In this document: in pieces, positions 1 through 5,841 of the stretch
How positions within the stretch are numbered: the first letter of the stretch is position 1
How the letters are laid out: each line of letters begins with the position of its first letter
Source: Candidatus Peribacteria bacterium
GTDB taxonomy: Bacteria > Patescibacteriota > Gracilibacteria > Peribacterales > Peribacteraceae
Reading direction: 5' to 3'
Assembly (NCBI GenBank): GCA_903854455.1
Contig: CAINWJ010000156.1
Coordinates: 1-7,933 of the forward strand
DNA length: 7,933 nucleotides
Position numbers and translations under genes: made by a program
Notes under the pieces: model-generated
Seen by the model: the letters and a program-made list of their open reading frames with translations, nothing else
Told to the model about the DNA's origin: nothing
The model's database searches: none

Positions 1-7
1 AAAATAT

Positions 8-1171
8 TTGGCTACTGCATTCGCTGTTACGACCGCAGCAGGTGTTGCAGGCATAGGAGCTGTTCCGGCACTGATCGGTGCCGGCTTGTTCTGGGGAGGC
101 AGAAGTCTGTGGCGCAAGTTTCCATTCAAAACGAAGCCGGAGTTACTGGAATTCAGTGCTGCAGAGGAATTGCAGAAGGTTGGTGGATTACCTCTGGGGT
201 CCATCGAGTGGGAACATATGGAGGGTGGAGTGCTCTACGATCCCTCAAGCTTTGATACCTGGGCTGGGACGGAACTGGGTGAGAAGGCGAAACCATGGGC
301 TGACCAAGTGGCGATGAAAACAGTACCGAATCAACTCAAAATCAAATTGGAGACAGGGCAGTTCCGGAATGCCGCAGAATTTGCAGCTGCATGGGATCCC
401 TATGTTTGTGCAAACTTGAAAAGTGGGCACAGCGCGGGAACATTACGAGAATTTGAAATGAAAGTAGAAGAAGCTAAAGAAGAGCTCAATGGTCTCATAG
501 CCAGGAGAACGGAATTGGATGCAAAGATACGCGCTATTTTGACTCAACCACCACCCATGGCTCCAATGGGTGCAACGACAATGCCGCCAAGAGACAATTC
601 CCTTGTAGATAAGTACGAAGGAGAGAGGAATCTCTTAGAAACTCTGGAGGATCCGACAAAAGGAAAGATATCCGAAAAACGAACACAAGTAGCAGAAGCC
701 GAACAGAAATTTTGGGATGCAAAGCGCAAGGATGACTTACCAATGTCCCTTCCCGACATTCAAAAGAAAACGGAGATTCGTGAGGCATTCATCATTATGT
801 CGCGCAAGCATTACGATAAATTCAGTCCCAAGAAATCCACGAGCCTGGCGGGCAAGGTACTCTCCTACGTCGGAGGCAAAACATTGAGTGGTGTCCAGAG
901 AGGCGGCAGTGCGGTGGGCAAGGAACTGGGTACCATCGCTATCTCTGCCGGAAGGATGGGATTGGTGGGATCTGCCATCGGAGCGGGTGCCTATGCATTG
1001 GCGGGATCGAGCATCGGTTTGGCAGGTGCCGGAATCGCTTTCGGTATAGGGGCGGCTGTCGGGTTATATCAGTACTCCGCTAGCAAGTTCCGTACTCCCG
1101 TCGTTGTCAATGTTGGCAAGCCAGACGCGGAACCAAAGAAACCTGATAAGCCCGCTGAACCGAAACATTAA
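8..1171 (+). CDS. Uncharacterised membrane protein with glycine-zipper-like ends (5' end uncertain)
   Basis: I do not recognise a family. The 387-residue product has a Gly/Ala-rich hydrophobic stretch at residues 2-31 followed by basic residues. A soluble middle part follows, with a predicted coiled coil at about 144-178 and a second charged helical stretch at about 200-242, separated by a Pro/Met-rich hinge (about 179-195). A second long hydrophobic segment at 317-355 is dense in GxxxG-type spacings, as in glycine-zipper helices. The tail after 365 is Pro/Lys-rich and polar. The layout suggests two membrane passes or two membrane-inserting hairpins around a cytoplasmic or extracellular coiled coil. 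The only start in view is TTG at position 8, and the frame stays open to the window edge, so the gene could begin further upstream. An AATAT tract just before this TTG resembles that before the TTG-start gene at 2022. The next gene starts 23 bp after this stop. Function is unknown. Confidence 0.8.
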   Translation: MATAFAVTTAAGVAGIGAVPALIGAGLFWGGRSLWRKFPFKTKPELLEFSAAEELQKVGGLPLGSIEWEHMEGGVLYDPSSFDTWAGTELGEKAKPWADQVAMKTVPNQLKIKLETGQFRNAAEFAAAWDPYVCANLKSGHSAGTLREFEMKVEEAKEELNGLIARRTELDAKIRAILTQPPPMAPMGATTMPPRDNSLVDKYEGERNLLETLEDPTKGKISEKRTQVAEAEQKFWDAKRKDDLPMSLPDIQKKTEIREAFIIMSRKHYDKFSPKKSTSLAGKVLSYVGGKTLSGVQRGGSAVGKELGTIAISAGRMGLVGSAIGAGAYALAGSSIGLAGAGIAFGIGAAVGLYQYSASKFRTPVVVNVGKPDAEPKKPDKPAEPKH

Positions 1172-1194
1172 TATTTCCATTTTCCTTATTCACC

Positions 1195-2016
1195 ATGTCC
1201 AGTCCAGCAGCACCAGCGGCAAAGGAGAGTGCCAAAGCTCCAGAGAAAGAAGGAGCGAAGGCGGAGAAGCCGAAGGCGGATAAGGCTGCAGAAGCCGTGA
1301 AGGCGCATGCAGATGCGACGAAGGAGGAGGCAGAGAATCTCTTCGCGCAGAACGGAGCGGGAGGGAATATCCTGAAGCAGCCGGGGGATTCCATGTTGCA
1401 GAACATTCTGAAGACCTCTGAGATGCCCACAATGGATTTCAATACTGCGAAGAAGGGCATGGTCATTCCCGCTATTGCGATGCATCCCATTATTGTACCG
1501 GCGGCCATGGGAAGTATCTGGGCGTACAAGAATCTGACGAAGATCCCCCCATTTTCGCTCATCGAACGTGGGAGGAAGGGGCTCTTCTCGCTTGTGAAGG
1601 CATCCTTGAATTTGGCTACGATTCCTGCCAGATATGTAGCGACCGGTGCTGCGAATATTGCCAAGGTCACTGCGCTCCAGCCCGCTTACAATGTTGTCAG
1701 TAGTGTCATCACTGCACCGCGGAAAATTTTAGAAGGTCTCCTGACGAAAGGAGGAGAACTGAAGAACCGAAAGGGCGAAAAGATGGGTATCTTTGGCGGG
1801 GCAGCCTACGGCGTCAAAGGTCTCGTGAAAGGTATATACGGCGGTATTTGCAATATCGCACATCACCTCGGTGAGCTCTTCAATGCACATCCGTACTTCT
1901 TCAGCGCAACAGCACTCGCCCTCATCGGCACTGGCGGGCACATCTTGCCTCTGGCTGCACAATTCGTTGAACTACTGACGAAAGCCATCGGTTATGGCAT
2001 CGCACACATTCCCTGA
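1195..2016 (+). CDS. Uncharacterised membrane protein with Ala/Lys/Glu-rich N-terminus
   Basis: This is a 273-residue protein of no recognised family. Residues 1-50 are almost entirely Ala, Lys, Glu and Pro and should be disordered or helical. A hydrophobic segment at about 87-111 is a good candidate membrane helix. Residues 120-225 are amphipathic and glycine-rich with many Lys/Arg, which suggests membrane-surface helices. A second hydrophobic region lies at about 235-263, next to the C-terminus. There is no signal peptide and no catalytic motif. The ATG is preceded by a T/C-rich stretch with no Shine-Dalgarno sequence. It lies 23 bp after the preceding stop, and its own TGA is followed after 5 bp by a TTG-start gene, so translation of these genes may be coupled. 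Its neighbour upstream is also a Gly/Ala-rich membrane protein, so a shared membrane complex is plausible but is inference. Confidence 0.85.
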   Translation: MSSPAAPAAKESAKAPEKEGAKAEKPKADKAAEAVKAHADATKEEAENLFAQNGAGGNILKQPGDSMLQNILKTSEMPTMDFNTAKKGMVIPAIAMHPIIVPAAMGSIWAYKNLTKIPPFSLIERGRKGLFSLVKASLNLATIPARYVATGAANIAKVTALQPAYNVVSSVITAPRKILEGLLTKGGELKNRKGEKMGIFGGAAYGVKGLVKGIYGGICNIAHHLGELFNAHPYFFSATALALIGTGGHILPLAAQFVELLTKAIGYGIAHIP

Positions 2017-2021
2017 ATATT

Positions 2022-2384
2022 TTGTCTAACACACACACCAATTCACCGGCTTCTGGCAACGGGATCATCGCTGGTCTCAATAAGCTTTTCAGTCCTCGTG
2101 AGAATAAGGTTGCCGAGAACATTGGCACGAACATTATCACGACAGCCGGGAAGATCGGCAGTGCTCTGACGCATACCGTTGCCACGGTGACGGACATACC
2201 CATCGGTGTAGCTGAAGGTGCGTTTGAGGGCGTGAATAACGGTATCGGGTACGTTACTGAGCTTGCAGATAAATATATCGCTCAGAACGTCAATGCTTTC
2301 CGGGCAAAATATTTCAAGATCCTCACGGATCCATTATCTCTTTTCAGAAGTAGAGGTCACGCTCGCATGGCAGGTGCACATTGA
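2022..2384 (+). CDS. Small uncharacterised protein, TTG start
   Basis: This is a 120-residue protein of unknown family. No ATG is available before the last few codons, so TTG at 2022 is the only plausible start. It lies 5 bp after the stop of the preceding gene, and the frame is otherwise open. The N-terminal 20 residues are polar (Ser/Thr/Asn). Residues about 35-90 are rich in Gly, Ala, Val, Ile and Thr with amphipathic periodicity. The C-terminal 30 residues are basic and aromatic. This composition resembles the amphipathic middle part of the 1195-2016 product, but I see no convincing alignment. It could be a membrane-associated accessory subunit of the same cluster. Support comes from tight operon spacing and open-frame length rather than homology, so confidence is moderate. 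Confidence 0.65.
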   Translation: MSNTHTNSPASGNGIIAGLNKLFSPRENKVAENIGTNIITTAGKIGSALTHTVATVTDIPIGVAEGAFEGVNNGIGYVTELADKYIAQNVNAFRAKYFKILTDPLSLFRSRGHARMAGAH

Positions 2385-2405
2385 TCATTATCTCATGTTG
2401 TTATT

Positions 2406-2738
2406 ATGCCTAGTCCCGCTGATCCCTCGGTACAGCATCAGCTCCTCGCGGAGCAAATCTACGATTTACTGATGGCGGAGATCGAGCCGGAGCTGTTGCT
2501 TGCGAATATTCCGGTTCTGGATGCCAGGTACGCAGCCGAGACACCGGAGGAGCATGTCGCACGGATGGAGCGGTACGCGGCAGCCTACAAGAAATTTGAT
2601 GCGGCGTTTGCGGCGTTCAAGGGTGATGTCACCGGTCGCGTCCGGGTCGCCAGGCGCGCATCGCTCAGCGAAGAAGAGGCAAAGGGGAAGTCAGAGGAGG
2701 CGAAGAAACTTAGGACGATGATGGATGAGAAGAAATAG
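2406..2738 (+). CDS. Small acidic helical protein, 'ETPEEH' family member 1
   Basis: This is a 110-residue, highly charged, probably all-helical soluble protein. It is paralogous to the product of 3506-3853. Residues 16-65 align without gaps to residues 18-67 of that protein with about 24 identities by eye. The shared signature is M-x-E-[IV]-E-P-[ED]-L-L, then N-I-x2-L-D-x2-Y, then E-T-P-E-E-H-x2-R and a final F-D. The C-terminal third is Lys/Glu/Arg-rich and does not align. No catalytic or metal motif is obvious, so a small adaptor or regulatory role is a guess only. It lies 21 bp after the preceding stop with a T-rich leader and no Shine-Dalgarno sequence. The stop TAG lies in a tandem 9-mer that adds two more in-frame TAGs downstream. 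It appears to be the last gene of the first cluster before the DUF559 insertion. Confidence 0.85.
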   Translation: MPSPADPSVQHQLLAEQIYDLLMAEIEPELLLANIPVLDARYAAETPEEHVARMERYAAAYKKFDAAFAAFKGDVTGRVRVARRASLSEEEAKGKSEEAKKLRTMMDEKK

Positions 2739-2756
2739 AGGAAATAGATGGAATAG
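2730..2756 (+). repeat. Three tandem 9-bp units carrying in-frame TAG stops
   Basis: Three imperfect 9-mers of the form A-A/G/T-G-(G/A)AATAG occupy 2730-2738, 2739-2747 and 2748-2756. The first contains the stop of the small acidic protein gene. Because the unit is 9 bp, the next two units place TAG in the same frame. A purine-only tract continues to about 2776. The repeat is seen directly; any role as a fail-safe stop is inference. Confidence 0.7.
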
Positions 2757-2920
2757 AAGAAAAAGAAGACAGGAGGATATTTTGGCTTATGCTAAGAATC
2801 TTTCCTGTTCCATGACCTTACGGGACAGCCATGAGAATTGGCTTCTTTCCATGGGTGATTGTCCGGAGAATTTTGGAGCGCATGGTACTGTCACCGGGTT
2901 TATGAACATCATTTCTTTTT
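2739..2920. other. Intergenic gap with no supported gene
   Basis: This stretch lies between the small acidic protein gene and the DUF559 gene. It starts with a purine-only tract. An AGGAGG at 2771-2776 stands 5 bp before a TTG at 2782, and the frame from there is open to 3042, but its second half overlaps the DUF559 gene in another frame, so I do not call it. A weak stem (2805-2811 with 2822-2828, one G-T pair) is also present. No clear promoter for the DUF559 gene was found. Confidence 0.5.
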
Positions 2921-3310
2921 TTGATTTCTATGCATTCTGCTGCACACGCAGGTCACTACCGAAAAGAAAAAACTGCTTTTACAAAACATCTCAGGAGAAC
3001 CATGACAATCCCGGAGCAGGTTCTCTGGTCTGTGCTTCGTGACCGGAGATCACGAGGCGTAAAGTTCCGACGACAAGTGAACATCGGTCCGTACATTGTG
3101 GATTTCCTGTCCAAAGAGCATCGACTCATTGTGGAAGTGGATGGCGGCATTCATTCATCGTTCGATCGACGTGAACATGATGAGCAAAGAAGCCGCTATT
3201 TCGCCGAACATGGTTTTCACATTGTTCGTATGACCAATGAAGAAGTCATGCGCGATTTGTCAGGTGCATTGGAGAAAATTCATCGAGCGATAGAACATGG
3301 CGGGGGATGA
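2921..3310 (+). CDS. DUF559 / Vsr-like endonuclease-domain protein
   Basis: This 129-residue protein matches the DUF559 family, which belongs to the very-short-patch-repair/PD-(D/E)xK nuclease fold. Visible in order are the LRR..T..E..LW..LR block at residues 24-40 (Glu32, Trp36), the KFRRQ..IGPYIVDF block at 48-62 (Asp61), the LIVEVDGGIH block at 69-78 (Glu72, Asp74, His78), the D-x2-R motif at 87-90, and a late G-x3-VRMTN-EEV strand-helix. All expected acidic residues are intact, so a nuclease active site is plausible; the biological role of most DUF559 proteins is unknown. The start is uncertain. ATGs at 2921 and 2930 are both possible, while ATG 3002, which has AGGAG 4 bp upstream, would cut into the conserved block. 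The stop TGA lies inside the left end of a 141-bp palindromic element. The gene sits between two paralogous small-protein genes and looks like an inserted cassette. Confidence 0.88.
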   Translation: MISMHSAAHAGHYRKEKTAFTKHLRRTMTIPEQVLWSVLRDRRSRGVKFRRQVNIGPYIVDFLSKEHRLIVEVDGGIHSSFDRREHDEQRSRYFAEHGFHIVRMTNEEVMRDLSGALEKIHRAIEHGGG

Positions 3311-3322
3311 CCTCACCTCTAA

Positions 3323-3375
3323 CCCCTCTCCGCTGCGGCAGAGAGGGGAATTGTTTTGTTTGTTTTTTGTTTTTT
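3323..3375 (+). terminator. Terminator-like hairpin plus T-rich tract after DUF559 gene
   Basis: An 8-bp GC-rich stem (3323-3330 with 3341-3348, 10-base loop) is followed after two A residues by a 25-base tract of T interrupted only by G. It begins 12 bp after the DUF559 stop, so it is well placed to end that transcript by intrinsic termination. It is the left arm of the palindromic element. Confidence 0.6.
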
Positions 3376-3383
3376 CTCGTCTA

Positions 3384-3431
3384 CAAAACAAAAAACAAAA
3401 CAACTCCCTTCTCCTGCTCACAGGAGAAGGG
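3384..3431 (-). terminator. Terminator-like hairpin plus T-rich tract, reverse orientation
   Basis: On the minus strand, a perfect 11-bp stem with a 4-base loop (3431-3421 with 3416-3406) is followed by a T-rich tract (3403-3384). It would stop transcription coming from the right. No minus-strand gene is seen nearby, so this may simply reflect the symmetry of the repeat. Confidence 0.4.
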
Positions 3432-3475
3432 TAGGGGATGAGGTCATTTAATCCCTGTTTTTCCGCATCCATATG

Positions 3476-3484
3476 TGGTAAAAT
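3476..3484 (+). promoter_or_regulatory. Extended -10 promoter for the 3506 gene
   Basis: TGGTAAAAT is a TG-N-TAAAAT extended -10 element ending 21 bp before the ATG at 3506. Transcription would start near 3491, giving a leader of about 15 bases. A -35 is weak at best (T-rich 3455-3462). It lies just outside the palindromic element, so the 3506-5778 pair probably has its own promoter. Inferred from sequence only. Confidence 0.5.
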
Positions 3485-3505
3485 AGATATGAAAACAAAT
3501 TTCCT

Positions 3506-3853
3506 ATGCCCGACGATTCATCCAATCAGGATATGGCGGGGATGCCCGAGAACGGCGAAGAGCTGTACCGGTTCTTCATGGAGGAAGTGGAGCCTGATCT
3601 GCTGTCGGAGAACATCGAGCATCTGGATGAGATGTATCCCGGGGAGACGCCGGAGGAGCACCTGAACAGGTACCGTGGATACTCACAGGCATTTTATCTT
3701 TTCGACGAATTCCTGAAAAACATCGATGCGACTGCCGAGGCTGAGTTCAAGAGGATTGCCAAAGCCATGGATCTGGCGGCGGAGCTGGAAGAGAAAGGGA
3801 AGGTGCAGGAGACGCTTGACGGCATAGAACAGCAGATTGCCGCATTTGCATGA
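3506..3853 (+). CDS. Small acidic helical protein, 'ETPEEH' family member 2
   Basis: This is a 115-residue, strongly acidic, probably helical soluble protein, paralogous to the 2406-2738 product. It shares M-x-E-V-E-P-D-L-L (25-33), N-I-x2-L-D-x2-Y (36-44), E-T-P-E-E-H (47-52), an Arg three residues later and F-D (66-67). Even at DNA level the ETPEEH codons are nearly identical in the two genes. The C-terminal half differs and is Glu/Lys/Ala-rich, with a likely helix at 78-113. No known family or catalytic motif was recognised. An extended -10 lies just upstream, and the leader before ATG is T/C-rich without a Shine-Dalgarno sequence. Its stop overlaps the ATG of the following 642-residue gene (ATGA), which implies translational coupling and perhaps a physical partnership with that protein. 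Confidence 0.88.
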   Translation: MPDDSSNQDMAGMPENGEELYRFFMEEVEPDLLSENIEHLDEMYPGETPEEHLNRYRGYSQAFYLFDEFLKNIDATAEAEFKRIAKAMDLAAELEEKGKVQETLDGIEQQIAAFA

Positions 3854-5778
3854 GAGAACACCGTCTCACCACCGGCTGGCATCCTTCATGTTCCTGGAAC
3901 GGGGAGGGGAGACTAGTGTGGGATGCTGAGAGTTCACGCAGTGGAGAGCCTTCACATCCTGAGGAACATCTAACTGATGCACTTGCGAAAGCAAACGAAC
4001 AAATCGAAGCACTACAGAAGGGTAACAACGACCTCACGGACAGGGTCAAGGTTATGGAGGAACAATTAGCGGCTGTCCAGAAAGCAGCACCAGTCGTCGA
4101 TCGTATCAAGAACAGAGAAAAGCGTTTAGCAAGTCGCCCCTCTCTCTCAGCCAGTCCATCATCTCCACGAGAATACTATGCGAAGGTTCGCGAGAAAATG
4201 CAGCAGGACAGGGTCGCGAAGAGACAGGAGGACATGATGAAGCACACAATCGAGTATCTAAAGAAGAACAATGATAAGCCTAATAAAATCTTGGAGAGGG
4301 ATAGATATAAAGATGGGAAAAGTTGGAAGGAGCAGTACGTCGAGTCCGAGAGCGGTACAGGGTCGTGGAAGAAGATTGAGAATTCGAAGAAAGCAGCCGA
4401 GTTCCTGACCAAAGAGGAGCGGCAGAAGAACAATCCGCTCGTCACTGCGCCTACATTGGCTCCGAAGGACGATACGCGGAGAGATGAGCTGATTCGCCAA
4501 CAGGCATCGCGTGAAAACAGTTATCTGAACGGGACACCCGGATACAGGTCGCCGACAGTGAACGACAGTCCGCTGGGTTCAGAGCTTGCGCTGCAGCAAC
4601 GATCCCGTGAGGCGATTCTTGGTACTAGTGTGAGATCGGGGTTTGCCAGTTCACCCACCGTCACGCACTTCGAGAGAGGTCGCTTGGATGGTGGCGGCAG
4701 ATTTGGAGTTGGTAGCACTGAGAAGTTAACGGTGACTCAAACCTCTTCGAGAATTCCGAAGCAGAAGGAAGAGACAAAAAAGAGGCCCGAGGCACTGAAG
4801 AAGCTTGATGAGAATATTGCTTTGGCTGAAAAAATTTCCTACGAACCAGAGAGTACATTCAGGACCAGTAAAGATTATCCGGGTGGGATCGAGACAGGGA
4901 TCCCTAATGGCGGGAAATTAGTGCTGACTGTCAATGAAGGAAAATTCTCCCAGATCATTGCGAAAGATTTCGGGATCAACCAGCGCATAGCCGAACCGAT
5001 CATCAGCAGAATACAAGTGCAGGATTTGGGTGTGGGAGATACACCTAAGATGAAGGTGGCAACGATTCAGAATGCGCAGGAGCTGCTTCATGCTTTTGCG
5101 CAACAGTTTGCCTCCATGGTTTATCGGGAGAGGGAGGTCAGTAAAAATATCCGCACAAGAAGTGTAGATTCTACTTCTTCCACTACGAAAACTGAGGAGG
5201 TCACTGCTGCATCGGAACGGCAAGCAGAAAATCTCGTGATAAAGAAGGAGAACAAGAAAACGGAGAAGGCGTCGGATAAGAATTCCGAGGATTCGAAGTC
5301 AAATCCTCCATCGGATAGTACGTTCAAAGAACGTTCTATTCGCGAAACATCTACTTCCAATTCGAACAAAAGTAGCAGTTCGCAGGAAAATAATTCTTCA
5401 GTGAATATTACCAGGTGGGATCCAAAAAATATTCTTAGCGATTCAAGCAAAGGGGAACTCGTGGTTGCCACGGACGTTACCCGTGAAGGAATGTCTTCCA
5501 CGAAATTCAATAGTTGGCATACAGGCAGCCCACCGACAATTTTGCATTTCATTGGACAAGGAGGAGCCGCATCGTACAACATTCCGTTTTCGGAAATTCC
5601 TTCTGGTAAGGCATATCAGACAAAGGATGCCAATGTCATTGTCATTCGTAATGATGATGGATCTGCAGAGGTGCTGATTCGTTCAGGGCAGTACAATGTC
5701 CAGGGTCGTTACGGCAGTAGTAATGATCGGGTATCCGTCGAAACACCTGATGTTGAGAAAGGAGGCACTCAGAAATAG
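3850..5778 (+). CDS. Large uncharacterised coiled-coil protein with Ser/Lys-rich linker
   Basis: This 642-residue protein has no recognised family, signal peptide or membrane helix. Residues 38-80 form a likely coiled coil (repeated Ala, Leu, Glu and Gln). Residues 105-220 are very rich in Lys, Glu, Arg and Gln and probably helical. Residues 220-345 are polar and low in structure. A compact region at 355-435 mixes beta-like and helical segments and could be a folded domain. Residues 436-518 are a disordered Ser/Thr/Lys/Glu/Asn linker. Residues 519-635 look beta-rich with many Gly, Ile and Val and form a plausible C-terminal domain. The start at 3850 overlaps the previous stop as ATGA, which supports it, but the first 35 residues are unusual, so a later start cannot be excluded. 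The organisation suggests a scaffold or structural protein working with the small acidic partner. Function is unknown. Confidence 0.85.
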   Translation: MREHRLTTGWHPSCSWNGEGRLVWDAESSRSGEPSHPEEHLTDALAKANEQIEALQKGNNDLTDRVKVMEEQLAAVQKAAPVVDRIKNREKRLASRPSLSASPSSPREYYAKVREKMQQDRVAKRQEDMMKHTIEYLKKNNDKPNKILERDRYKDGKSWKEQYVESESGTGSWKKIENSKKAAEFLTKEERQKNNPLVTAPTLAPKDDTRRDELIRQQASRENSYLNGTPGYRSPTVNDSPLGSELALQQRSREAILGTSVRSGFASSPTVTHFERGRLDGGGRFGVGSTEKLTVTQTSSRIPKQKEETKKRPEALKKLDENIALAEKISYEPESTFRTSKDYPGGIETGIPNGGKLVLTVNEGKFSQIIAKDFGINQRIAEPIISRIQVQDLGVGDTPKMKVATIQNAQELLHAFAQQFASMVYREREVSKNIRTRSVDSTSSTTKTEEVTAASERQAENLVIKKENKKTEKASDKNSEDSKSNPPSDSTFKERSIRETSTSNSNKSSSSQENNSSVNITRWDPKNILSDSSKGELVVATDVTREGMSSTKFNSWHTGSPPTILHFIGQGGAASYNIPFSEIPSGKAYQTKDANVIVIRNDDGSAEVLIRSGQYNVQGRYGSSNDRVSVETPDVEKGGTQK

Positions 5779-5841
5779 TGATATGGATTGCTGATGGGAT
5801 GGCATCTCCGTGAGGCCTGCGCTACCATGCGCGCAATTTGC

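Larger units (their letters stand above)
3307..3447. mobile_element. 141-bp palindromic MITE-like element with two hairpin arms
   Basis: The ends are perfect 9-bp inverted repeats (3307-3315 ATGACCTCA and 3439-3447 TGAGGTCAT). Each arm has the same plan read inwards: the end, a C-rich linker, a hairpin, then a T-rich tract. The left hairpin pairs 3323-3330 with 3341-3348. The right hairpin pairs 3406-3416 with 3421-3431 (11 bp, perfect, loop CTCA). The T-rich tracts (3351-3375, and 3384-3403 on the other strand) are mutually complementary except for a 4-base indel. It thus looks like two head-to-head copies of one repeat. No transposase is encoded and no target duplication is evident, so the mobile label is inference from structure. 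It supplies the stop codon of the DUF559 gene. Confidence 0.7.

Noticed and set aside
1107..1670. Minus-strand open frame of 187 codons
   Set aside because: It lies antisense to the 1195-2016 gene and arises from its Ala/Lys/Glu-rich codons; it has no start context and would overlap two plus-strand genes.
2725..3042. Open frame of 105 codons starting at ATG 2725
   Set aside because: It starts inside the preceding gene, is rich in Arg/Cys with low-likelihood composition and overlaps the well-supported DUF559 gene in another frame. Only the SD-TTG sub-part was kept as a finding.
5121..5582. Minus-strand open frame of 153 codons
   Set aside because: It is a shadow of the Ser-rich linker of the 642-residue protein, with a Ser/Leu/Phe-rich composition expected from antisense reading.
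5823..5828. TACCAT boxes 11-13 bp before the starts of carA and the oxidoreductase gene as -10 elements
   Set aside because: Both match TATAAT at only four of six positions and have no convincing -35, so two similar boxes could be chance; start-site mapping would decide.
5788..5841. Upstream in-frame ATG extension of carA
   Set aside because: The extra 18 residues do not resemble any CarA N-terminus, while the start at 5842 fits the family exactly.
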